This document shows, in pieces, positions 1-6,218 of a DNA stretch of 15,829 nt. The position numbers and the translations under genes are program-made. This DNA comes from Selenomonas sp. (GTDB lineage: Bacteria > Bacillota_C > Negativicutes > Selenomonadales > Selenomonadaceae). The notes beneath the pieces are model-generated. The model was not told the DNA's origin, made no database searches, and worked only from the letters and a program-made list of their open reading frames with translations. The stretch's first letter is position 1. The number at the start of each line of letters is the position of its first letter. Location: positions 1 to 15,829 of the forward strand of contig JAGAYB010000152.1 in NCBI GenBank assembly GCA_017940705.1, read 5' to 3'.

Positions 1-157
1 ACTGCTTCAGGAAATGCAGCAGGAGGGAGCAGAGGCTTTTATTCTTGGCTGTACGGAAGTTCCGGTGGCTGTTGCCATGTATGATTTGCAGGGCACGTTT
101 ATCGACTCCACGGAAGAACTGGCCAAGGCAGCGGTGAAATACGCGCAAAGTGAATAA
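1..157 (+). CDS. Aspartate/glutamate racemase family protein, C-terminal end (partial)
   Basis: Only the last 51 codons are present; the gene starts before the window and is read from base 2 to the TAA at 155-157. The visible end carries the motif GCTEVPVAV followed about 15 residues later by IDSTEELAKAAV. In the Asp/Glu/hydantoin racemase family the Cys of GCTE is the second of the two catalytic cysteines, and a (V/I)DxTxxLAxAAV segment closes the protein. Members interconvert L- and D-aspartate or D- and L-glutamate in the cytoplasm without a cofactor. The exact substrate cannot be read from this fragment, and hydantoin or other amino-acid racemases of the same fold remain possible. A hairpin with a T-run follows 28 bases after the stop, so the transcript probably ends here. 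Confidence 0.8.
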   Translation, partial: LLQEMQQEGAEAFILGCTEVPVAVAMYDLQGTFIDSTEELAKAAVKYAQSE

Positions 158-185
158 GGATTTTATAGTTTAATATAAAACTTAA

Positions 186-220
186 AGCCCTGCAAATGTA
201 TGTTTGCAGAGCTTTTTTTA
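186..220 (+). terminator. Rho-independent terminator after the racemase gene
   Basis: The arms AGCCCTGCAAA and TTTGCAGAGCT pair over 11 positions with one mismatch around a six-base loop, and a run of seven T follows. On the minus strand the same hairpin is followed by a weaker T-rich stretch, so it may also end the convergent hydrolase transcript, whose stop codon is at 246-248. Confidence 0.85.
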
Positions 221-245
221 TGGGGAGTATTTACTTAAAGAGAAC

Positions 246-1154
246 TTAATGAGCAAGAGCTTCAATAAGAGGAATTGCACCTTTTGCCATGGCTGTACCG
301 TCATGGCCGACACCGGGGACTGTTATGAGCTGCCAGTTGAACTTCAGATTAAGGCTGGCGGCTTTTTGCTGTGCCTGATTGTAGAAGTTGCGTCCACGTT
401 CCAGCCGGTTTTGTCCCTGAGCGTCAGCCTCCGGCGTTTTGCGCAGAACCTTGGAACGGACGGTATCATTTTCACCCAGCAGAATGACAACGGGCTTGGA
501 GAAAGCATTGCGGAAATCCTTTTTGGTGGGTGCAAGCCCTTTTAAGCCGTAGGAATAGGTTATGTTTTCATCTGGCATGGTATACCAGCCGGAATTGGCG
601 GCAATAATGAGGTCTGCCGAGGTTCCTTTATTCAACAGTACATAACGATGGATTAGCTGGGCACCGGCAGAGTGAGCAAAGATAATAACCTTGCTCTTCT
701 GAGTGCCGGTTTGTTTCTTCGTTTCCTTGATGATGTTGTCTATGGCCGGGAAAATCCACTGTTTTTTGGGCTGTACATTGCCGCCCGTATTGTCATTGTC
801 AATAACATTGCCAAAATTGTAATAGCGCACGCCGGGGAATTTGCTTTCGGTGAACTCCGGGCAGGCGATGAGAAAATTATACTTTTCGGCATATTCCTTC
901 CAGCCCTGACAGTATTCTTCTGCATTACGCTTTAAGCCATGGAAGACGACGACGATAGGCCTGCCGTTCTGCCAGGATGCAGGCTTGTAGGTATAGACCT
1001 TCAGAGGCTCAGGTGTGGCACCGGCTGCCTCCGGCATGGAAAAACTGCTCAGACCGGCGGGGAGCTGCTGACTTTGCGCCTGTGCCAGCCCGGTTGGCGA
1101 AATCAGGCAGGCAAGTACCAGTAGCAGCCCCATAAACAGAGAATAACCCTTCAT
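246..1154 (-). CDS. Secreted alpha/beta hydrolase (esterase/depolymerase-like)
   Basis: 302 residues. Residues 1-26 form a signal peptide (short basic start, Leu-rich core, cleavage likely after AQA), so the enzyme acts outside the inner membrane. An alpha/beta-hydrolase fold follows: oxyanion-loop motif VVFHG at 69-73, nucleophile elbow AHSAG with Ser162, acid GENDT with Asp230, and His284 in GVGHDG. The elbow has Ala where most families have Gly (GxSxG), a variant also found in active esterases. Order and spacing resemble polyhydroxyalkanoate-depolymerase/feruloyl-esterase-like secreted hydrolases, but the substrate is unknown. The start is supported by AAAGGAG nine bases before the ATG. 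It lies 65 bases behind the LysR gene on the same strand with no clear terminator between, so the two may share a transcript. Confidence 0.82.
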   Translation of the reverse strand: MKGYSLFMGLLLVLACLISPTGLAQAQSQQLPAGLSSFSMPEAAGATPEPLKVYTYKPASWQNGRPIVVVFHGLKRNAEEYCQGWKEYAEKYNFLIACPEFTESKFPGVRYYNFGNVIDNDNTGGNVQPKKQWIFPAIDNIIKETKKQTGTQKSKVIIFAHSAGAQLIHRYVLLNKGTSADLIIAANSGWYTMPDENITYSYGLKGLAPTKKDFRNAFSKPVVILLGENDTVRSKVLRKTPEADAQGQNRLERGRNFYNQAQQKAASLNLKFNWQLITVPGVGHDGTAMAKGAIPLIEALAH

Positions 1155-1219
1155 TAAAAAGCACTCCTTTCAAGGGTGTTAATAAATAAATAAATATCCT
1201 GCTATGAGCCAGAAACTTT

Positions 1220-2125
1220 CTAATCAACAGTTTCTTGCCCATAGTTTGTTTGGATATACTCCCAAAATTTAGTAACCAAAGGAAGATGTTTTTCTTCCTT
1301 CCGTCGTACCATAGCGATGTGTTTGTAGAGTGGTTCGGCTAAGGAAAGAGACACAACATCTGCGTGATTATTGAAATAGGAAAAGCCGCTTTCGGAGATA
1401 AGGCTCACGCCCAGACCAGACTGAACAAGGTCGATGCGCTGCCCAGGGTTGTTGCAGTAGGTGACAATATTAGGGGTGAAGCCTGTTTTGAGACAGGCTG
1501 CCATAAAGACATCATAGGAAACATTTTCTGCCGTGGGGAAGATGAAATTTTCAGCCTGCATTTCCTGCAGACTGATTTGCGTTTTCTCTGCCAGCGGATG
1601 GCCTGCAGGGAGAATGACTAAAAACGGCTCCTGCTGCAGGGACAGCAGCTCAAAATCAGCTGTGGGGAAATCATCGGGAACAGCCATAATGGCAATATCT
1701 ATTTCGTGATTGCCCAGCATGTGACAGAGTTTTTTACTGAGGCAATTCGTCAGGGAAAACTGCATTTGGGGGGAGATTTCCGTGTTGAATTTGGAAAGAA
1801 TATCCGTCAAGGGCAGTTTGCCCAAGCCGGTTATTACGCCGAGATGCAGTGTACCCTGATTGTCATGGGCGTAATGCTGCATCTGCAGTTCAAGATGATT
1901 TATATCGGCAATTATCTTTCTGGCACAGCGGTAAAATTCCTCGCCGGCAGGTGTCAGGGTAATTGGATGAGAAATGCGGTCGAGAAGTTTTACTCCTAAA
2001 TCGTCCTCTAATTTGTTTATCTGTTGGGAAAGTGCTGATTGCGAAACAAAAAGTTGCTTGGCAGCTTTTGTGAAATGGTGGGATTCGGCTACAGCCATAA
2101 AATATTGTATCTGCCGCAAGAGCAT
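1220..2125 (-). CDS. LysR-family transcriptional regulator
   Basis: 301 residues, the usual length of the family. The N-terminal winged helix-turn-helix (about residues 1-60) has the typical order: LRQIQYFMAVAES, then FTKAAKQLFVSQSALSQQI, then LGVKLLDR. The rest is a two-lobed effector-binding domain (about 90-295), including FLVILPAGHPLA and the SGLGVSLISES segment of the co-inducer pocket. The ligand cannot be deduced; the divergent genes point to a small organic acid or an acylated amino acid. A GGTG ribosome site precedes the ATG. The gene is divergent from the metallopeptidase/DcuC/porin operon, with a LysR-type palindrome between the two promoters, the usual arrangement of a regulator that activates the neighbour and represses itself. 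Confidence 0.92.
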   Translation of the reverse strand: MLLRQIQYFMAVAESHHFTKAAKQLFVSQSALSQQINKLEDDLGVKLLDRISHPITLTPAGEEFYRCARKIIADINHLELQMQHYAHDNQGTLHLGVITGLGKLPLTDILSKFNTEISPQMQFSLTNCLSKKLCHMLGNHEIDIAIMAVPDDFPTADFELLSLQQEPFLVILPAGHPLAEKTQISLQEMQAENFIFPTAENVSYDVFMAACLKTGFTPNIVTYCNNPGQRIDLVQSGLGVSLISESGFSYFNNHADVVSLSLAEPLYKHIAMVRRKEEKHLPLVTKFWEYIQTNYGQETVD

Positions 2126-2164
2126 GACGTATCACCTTTCTGCGTTTTTTTCAAGTTCGCAATC

Positions 2165-2194
2165 ATTATATACTGTTTCGTCGAATTTTGTCCA
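2165..2194 (-). promoter_or_regulatory. Promoter of the lysR gene
   Basis: Read on the minus strand: TGGACA (2189-2194) as -35, an 18-base spacer, and a perfect TATAAT (2165-2170) as -10. Transcription would begin near 2158, about 33 bases before the ATG. The -35 directly abuts the LysR-type palindrome at 2195-2209, which fits autoregulation. Confidence 0.65.
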
Positions 2195-2209
2195 ATTAGA
2201 TTGGCTAAT
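2195..2209. promoter_or_regulatory. Probable LysR operator (T-N11-A palindrome)
   Basis: ATTAG-ATTGG-CTAAT is a perfect interrupted inverted repeat with the T-N11-A pattern of LysR-type recognition sites. Its centre is about 64 bases upstream of the predicted start of the rightward operon transcript, the classic location of the recognition site, and it touches the -35 element of the divergent lysR promoter. Confidence 0.6.
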
Positions 2210-2230
2210 AAATTTAGAAGAATTGCGAAT

Positions 2231-2259
2231 TTTACATTTAATCTGACTGCCATTATGAT
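2231..2259 (+). promoter_or_regulatory. Promoter of the peptidase-dcuC-porin operon
   Basis: TTTACA (2231-2236, five of six consensus bases), a 17-base spacer, then TATGAT (2254-2259). Transcription would start near 2266 and leave a leader of about 50 bases before the ATG at 2318. Confidence 0.62.
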
Positions 2260-2302
2260 AGTGGCATGGCCATGAAGCAAATTGAACAGACTGGAATTTA
2301 AT

Positions 2303-2308
2303 GGGAGG
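2303..2308 (+). promoter_or_regulatory. Ribosome binding site deciding the M20 peptidase start
   Basis: GGGAGG lies nine bases before the ATG at 2318. The reading frame is open back to a TTG at 2282, but that codon has no ribosome site, and this GGGAGG would fall inside the coding sequence. The ATG at 2318 is preferred. Confidence 0.75.
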
Positions 2309-2317
2309 TCGTTAAGT

Positions 2318-3451
2318 ATGGAGCTGGAAAAGCAGCAATTTCTGGACGAGCTGGCCAAGCTGGTCAATATTGACAGCGTTTCTTCGGAACCAGAAGGTGC
2401 TGGAAAAGTTGCTGCCTTTATGAAGGAGAAGTACAAATCACTGGGCTGGCTGGTGGAGGAAGTCAGCCTGTCACCGGCCATTGCTCCCTGCCTGCGGATT
2501 GTCAACAGAGAGGCAGAACACTATGATGTGTTGCTGTTGGCGCACATGGACACAGTATTTCCTTTAGGGACAGCGGCTGAACGCCCCTTTAGGATAGATG
2601 GTGACCGTGCTTATGGACCGGGAGTTATCGACTGCAAGGCAGGAATGTTGAGCGGTTTTTACGCTCTGGCAAATCTGCAGGAACGTGGAGTGCTGCAGGA
2701 GGCCGCGGTTTGCGTGTTCCTCAATAGTGACCATGAGGGGATAAGCTCCCGCTACTCGGCTGCTTATTCCAAGGAACTGGCCAGCAGGAGCAGCTATGTT
2801 CTGGTGCTGGAGGCAGGCCGGGCTAACGGTAATCTTGTTCATAAGCGCAAGGGCATAGCCAGATACCACATAAATATCAAGGGCGTAGCGGCACATGCTG
2901 GTGTTGACTATCAAAAGGGCAGAAACGCTGTTGAGGAACTGGCTCATTGGATTATTGCCTTACAGTCAGCTACGGATTTTAGCAAGGAAACAACTGTAAA
3001 TGTGGGTAAAGTCTGGGGCGGCACAGGGATAAGTGCAGTACCGGGAGAAGCCGGAGCTGCTGTCGATGTACGTTACTATGAAACCACAGAAATAGAACGT
3101 GTGGCCGATATAATGAAGCGCTTACAAGCGCATCCAGGTGTGGAGGGCACAGAGGCTTCGGTAGAGGGCGGCATAACGAGGCCGCCGATGCTGCCCACGG
3201 AAAAGACCATGGAACTCTGCCGCAGTATAGATGAAATCGGTCAGGAAATCGGTGTAAGTTTTGGCTGGACGGCCAGCGGCGGAGGATCAGATGGCAGCTT
3301 TGCTGCTGCTGGCGGTACACCGACGATTGATGGGCTGGGGCCTGTAGGGGGCGGCGCTCATAGTGACGGTGAATATCTGGAAATAAACTCCATAATTCCC
3401 CGTTATGAGTTGTTGTGCCGTATTATACAACATATTATCTGTCTGCGGTAA
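2318..3451 (+). CDS. M20-family metallopeptidase (glutamate-carboxypeptidase type), catalytic Glu replaced by His
   Basis: 377 residues from the ATG at 2318, close to the family length, with no signal peptide, so cytoplasmic. It follows carboxypeptidase G2 closely: HMDTV with metal ligand His76 and catalytic Asp78, the bridging metal ligand Asp105 in GPGVIDCKAG, metal Glu140, metal Glu165 in VLVLEAG, His193 (AHAG) of the dimerisation domain, and metal His348 in GGGAHSDGEY. The spacing His76-Asp105-139 equals that of His112-Asp141-Glu175 in carboxypeptidase G2. The residue at 139 is His (motif DHE instead of DEE), so the usual general base is missing while all metal ligands remain. Relatives cleave C-terminal Glu/Asp or deacylate amino acids. 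The gene is first in an operon with a dicarboxylate carrier 15 bases downstream, which suggests a substrate that releases an acidic amino acid or dicarboxylate. Actual activity is uncertain because of the substitution. Confidence 0.88.
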   Translation: MELEKQQFLDELAKLVNIDSVSSEPEGAGKVAAFMKEKYKSLGWLVEEVSLSPAIAPCLRIVNREAEHYDVLLLAHMDTVFPLGTAAERPFRIDGDRAYGPGVIDCKAGMLSGFYALANLQERGVLQEAAVCVFLNSDHEGISSRYSAAYSKELASRSSYVLVLEAGRANGNLVHKRKGIARYHINIKGVAAHAGVDYQKGRNAVEELAHWIIALQSATDFSKETTVNVGKVWGGTGISAVPGEAGAAVDVRYYETTEIERVADIMKRLQAHPGVEGTEASVEGGITRPPMLPTEKTMELCRSIDEIGQEIGVSFGWTASGGGSDGSFAAAGGTPTIDGLGPVGGGAHSDGEYLEINSIIPRYELLCRIIQHIICLR

Positions 3452-3466
3452 AAGGAGGAGAGCTTT

Positions 3467-4822
3467 ATGTTAGCAATGGCTTTGGCACTGATAACAACAG
3501 TGGTCGTGGCTTACATGATTCTGCATAAGAAGAATGCCCAGACGGTGCTTTTTGCCGGTGGCATATTCTTGATGGCCATGACTATACTGCTGGGATATCC
3601 CTTGTTGGAGGGCAAGAAAACAACGGGAATGGTCTGGTTTGATATCTTCAAATTCATAGAGGATACCTTTAGCTCACGGGCGGCTGGTATAGGTCTGCTC
3701 ATCATGGCTGTAGGCGGCTTTGCTAAGTATATGGAGCATATTGGCGCCAGCCGGGTGCTGGTTTATCTGTCGGCAAAGCCGCTCAGTATGATGAAATCTC
3801 CTTATTTGCTGCTGGCAGCCAGCTATGTGGTCGGACAGCTGCTGAATATCGTTATTCCCAGCGCCGCCGGTTTGTGTGTGTTGCTGATGGCAACCTTGTA
3901 TCCTGTACTTACCAGTCTGGGAGTCAGCCGCTTATCGGCTGCGGCTGTCATAGCTACAGCGCCCTGCCTTGATCTGGGGCCGGCCTCTGGTACGGCGGTT
4001 TTTGCGGCTAAAACCGCAGGCCTTGACGTAGCTGATTATTTTGTCGGTGAACAGATTCCCATTGCTGTGGTTACGATTGCAGCCATAGCTGTGTCACATT
4101 TTCTTGTCCAGCGTTGGTTCGATCGCCGTGATGGTGTGGAGGCCAAGTCCATGGAGTTTATTGCGCAGGAAAAAGATGAGTCCATGCCGCCGGCCATATA
4201 TGCAATTTTACCGCTGGTACCTATTGGGCTGGTGTTGGTATTCAGCAAGCTGTGTATTTCCACCATCAAGATGCCGGTGGTGACGGCTATGATAATCAGC
4301 ATTGCTCTGGCTATGTTGTTTGAACTTATACGTACCAGGGATGTAAAGATGGTGTTTGACAGCATAAAAGTATTTTTTGACGGTATGGGCAGAATTTTTG
4401 CCACGGTCATCACGCTTATTGTGGCAGGTGAGACTTTTGCCTTTGGTTTGACTAAAATCGGCGCGGTGGACATGATAATCAGCGGCGCGCAAAGCTCGGG
4501 CTTTGGTGCAACCGCCATAACGCTGGTCATGGTAATCATCGTCTCTATAGCTGCTGTAATCATGGGGTCAGGCAATGCGCCATTCTATTCCTTTGGTGCT
4601 CTGGTGCCGGATATTGCCGCCAAACTGGCTATCCTGCCGGCAGCCATGATAACCCCTATGCAAATGGCATCCAGCATTGCACGCAGCGCTTCGCCGATAA
4701 CGGCAGCGGTTGTGGCTGTGGCTGGTGTAGCCGATGTATCACCGGTTGACGTAGTGAAAAGAACGGTTATTCCGATGATGGTGGCACTCGTTACGTCTTT
4801 CGTTATGTCAGTACTGGTGTAA
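3467..4822 (+). CDS. dcuC: DcuC-family anaerobic C4-dicarboxylate carrier
   Basis: 451 residues, almost wholly hydrophobic with about 12 membrane segments. It is recognisable along its length as a relative of Escherichia coli DcuC: the early GFAKYMEHIGAS segment (GFAAYMTHIGAN in DcuC), SKPL and SPYLL, AGLCVLLMATLYPV, HFLVQRW, PAIYAILPLVPI, and the GSGNAPFYSF motif (367-376) followed by ISPITAAVVAVAGVA-like residues and VVKRTVIP. The family carries succinate, fumarate, malate or aspartate across the inner membrane, by exchange or efflux during anaerobic growth. AGGAGG precedes the ATG, 15 bases after the peptidase stop, and the porin starts 33 bases downstream, so it is the middle gene of a three-gene operon. 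The precise substrate is unknown; DcuC relatives in peptidase operons may take up acidic amino-acid derivatives. Confidence 0.88.
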   Translation: MLAMALALITTVVVAYMILHKKNAQTVLFAGGIFLMAMTILLGYPLLEGKKTTGMVWFDIFKFIEDTFSSRAAGIGLLIMAVGGFAKYMEHIGASRVLVYLSAKPLSMMKSPYLLLAASYVVGQLLNIVIPSAAGLCVLLMATLYPVLTSLGVSRLSAAAVIATAPCLDLGPASGTAVFAAKTAGLDVADYFVGEQIPIAVVTIAAIAVSHFLVQRWFDRRDGVEAKSMEFIAQEKDESMPPAIYAILPLVPIGLVLVFSKLCISTIKMPVVTAMIISIALAMLFELIRTRDVKMVFDSIKVFFDGMGRIFATVITLIVAGETFAFGLTKIGAVDMIISGAQSSGFGATAITLVMVIIVSIAAVIMGSGNAPFYSFGALVPDIAAKLAILPAAMITPMQMASSIARSASPITAAVVAVAGVADVSPVDVVKRTVIPMMVALVTSFVMSVLV

Positions 4823-4855
4823 TAAATATTTTAGGATAAAGAGGAGTGCAGATTT

Positions 4856-6136
4856 ATGAAAAAATCAGTCGTATCCGTGTTGTCCGCTTGTCTGGTAATG
4901 GGGGCTGTTGCCAGTGTCAGTGCCGCAGCCAATCCCTTTGCCGATGTACCGGCAGACCATTGGGCGTATGATGCTGTAAGTACATTAGCAGCCGATGGGG
5001 TAATTGATGGTTATGGTGACGGCAATTATCGTGGTGAACGCAATATAACACGCTATGAGATGGCCCAGATGGTGGCAAAGGCCATGGCAAATGGCAGGGG
5101 CAGTGCGGCCGATAAGGCGCTGATAGATAAATTGGCAGCTGAGTTTTCTGCCGAATTGAATAATCTGGGCGTGCGCGTGGCTAATTTGGAAAGAAATGCT
5201 GATATGGTTAAGTGGAGCGGGGAGGCACGCTATACCTTTTACAGCCAGCGCACGGAAAATGCGAAAGGCGATACGGATTCATCTAATACCAATGAAGTAT
5301 TACTGCGGTTGGAACCCCAGGCGGAGATCAATAAAAACTGGAACGTACATGCCCGTCTGGATGCCAAGGTCGATTTAAAAAATGACACAACGGATGAGGT
5401 TAGCTTAAAACGTCTGTGGGCGCAGGGAAACTACAAGAATTTTAGTATAAAGCTGGGACGTATTCCCTCAGGTACAAGCTATAACAAGAATCTGATGTTC
5501 TTTACGCAGCTGAGTGGTGTAGAAGTAAACTGCGGGGATAAAGTAAAGTTGCAGGCTCGGGCAGGACGTATAAGTACGGGTGATATGCGTTATGATGATG
5601 CCCTGAAACGGGCAACATCGCGCAAAGCCCCGGCGGATGCGGTGGATTTCCAGAGTTTGGCTGTGACTTACAAACCGGGTAGATTGTCTGTGACCGGAGC
5701 GTACTATCATTTTAAAACCGGTATGTTTAAGGATAAATTCTATAGTGAAAATGCTGATAAGGACAATGCTCATATTTGGGAATTAGCAGCTACATACCGT
5801 TTTGACAAAAATTTGGCATTGACTGGTGCCTACATGCGGAACACAGAGGCTGATCAATACAACCGCTCGTATTTGGTGCACCTTGATTATAAGGGTGCTA
5901 AAAAACAACAGCAGGGCTCATGGGGTGCTTATGCTGCCTACCGTTATCAGGGTGGGAATACCTCCATTGACCCTACATGTGATGGTGCATTCTTTAATAC
6001 AAAAGGCATTGAGGTAGGCGCACAGTATACAATCCTGCCGAATGTTCAGGCTAAGGCTATTTACTTCCGGGGCAAGCAGCTGGAAAATGACCGGAAGGCA
6101 GAAAAATTATTCGGTCGTGTAGAATTTTGGTTCTGA
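4856..6136 (+). CDS. SLH-domain outer-membrane porin (OmpM/Mep45 type)
   Basis: 426 residues. Signal peptide 1-24 (cleavage near VSA). One SLH domain follows at about 27-80, with FADVPADHWAYDAV, GVIDGYGDGNYRG and the conserved ITRYEMA motif. It binds the polyamine-bearing peptidoglycan of Negativicutes and so tethers outer membrane to wall. A short coiled coil spans about 84-113 (KALIDKLAAEFSAELNNL). From about 118 on, alternating aromatic and polar strands form a beta-barrel that ends in GRVEFWF, the C-terminal aromatic signature of outer-membrane barrels. The protein should be a general or acid-selective porin. An AGAGGAG site precedes the ATG. It is the last gene of the operon begun by the M20 peptidase, which couples outer-membrane entry with the DcuC carrier, and a parS match and a strong terminator follow. 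Confidence 0.93.
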   Translation: MKKSVVSVLSACLVMGAVASVSAAANPFADVPADHWAYDAVSTLAADGVIDGYGDGNYRGERNITRYEMAQMVAKAMANGRGSAADKALIDKLAAEFSAELNNLGVRVANLERNADMVKWSGEARYTFYSQRTENAKGDTDSSNTNEVLLRLEPQAEINKNWNVHARLDAKVDLKNDTTDEVSLKRLWAQGNYKNFSIKLGRIPSGTSYNKNLMFFTQLSGVEVNCGDKVKLQARAGRISTGDMRYDDALKRATSRKAPADAVDFQSLAVTYKPGRLSVTGAYYHFKTGMFKDKFYSENADKDNAHIWELAATYRFDKNLALTGAYMRNTEADQYNRSYLVHLDYKGAKKQQQGSWGAYAAYRYQGGNTSIDPTCDGAFFNTKGIEVGAQYTILPNVQAKAIYFRGKQLENDRKAEKLFGRVEFWF

Positions 6137-6156
6137 GCCCGTATCATTCCTATAAA

Positions 6157-6172
6157 TGTTGCACGTGAAACA
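6157..6172. other. parS: parS-like ParB binding site
   Basis: The 16 bases TGTTGCACGTGAAACA fit the bacterial chromosomal parS consensus TGTTNCACGTGAAACA at every defined position and form a palindrome with a single mismatched pair. The site sits between convergent genes, 20 bases after the porin stop, and its last four bases overlap the first arm of the following terminator. Such sites are bound by ParB (Spo0J) and load SMC during chromosome segregation; they usually cluster around the replication origin. Confidence 0.8.
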
Positions 6173-6218
6173 ATCCCCCTGCGATTTCGCAGGGGGATTG
6201 TTATGTTTATTATTTTTT
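6169..6218. terminator. Strong rho-independent terminator between convergent genes
   Basis: A perfect 15-base-pair hairpin (arms 6169-6183 and 6188-6202, loop ATTT, GC-rich core CCCCCTGCG) is followed on the plus strand by a T-rich stretch with six T at 6213-6218. It ends the porin operon. On the minus strand it lies directly after the stop codon of the esterase-like gene, where the following T-run is weak, so it may serve both directions. Confidence 0.88.

Larger units (their letters stand above)
2156..2229. repeat. Long-spaced inverted repeat across the divergent control region
   Basis: TTCGCAAT at 2156-2163 is repeated exactly as its reverse complement ATTGCGAA at 2222-2229. The left copy lies at the expected start of the lysR transcript and the right copy directly upstream of the -35 element of the rightward promoter. 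The LysR-type palindrome sits between them. This could be a second pair of operator half-sites; an eight-base match can also be chance. Confidence 0.3.

Noticed and set aside
1155..1219. AT-rich gap with TAAATAAATAAATA between the LysR and hydrolase genes as a promoter or repeat
   Set aside because: Only a short low-complexity run; no convincing -35/-10 pair or hairpin could be seen beyond the hydrolase ribosome site.
2262..2278. A TGGCAT...AAGC string before the M20 gene that resembles a -24/-12 promoter
   Set aside because: GG and GC are 12 bases apart instead of 10, and a good sigma-A type promoter explains transcription.
2282..2317. Upstream TTG start for the M20 peptidase
   Set aside because: No ribosome binding site precedes it, while GGGAGG is well placed for the ATG at 2318.
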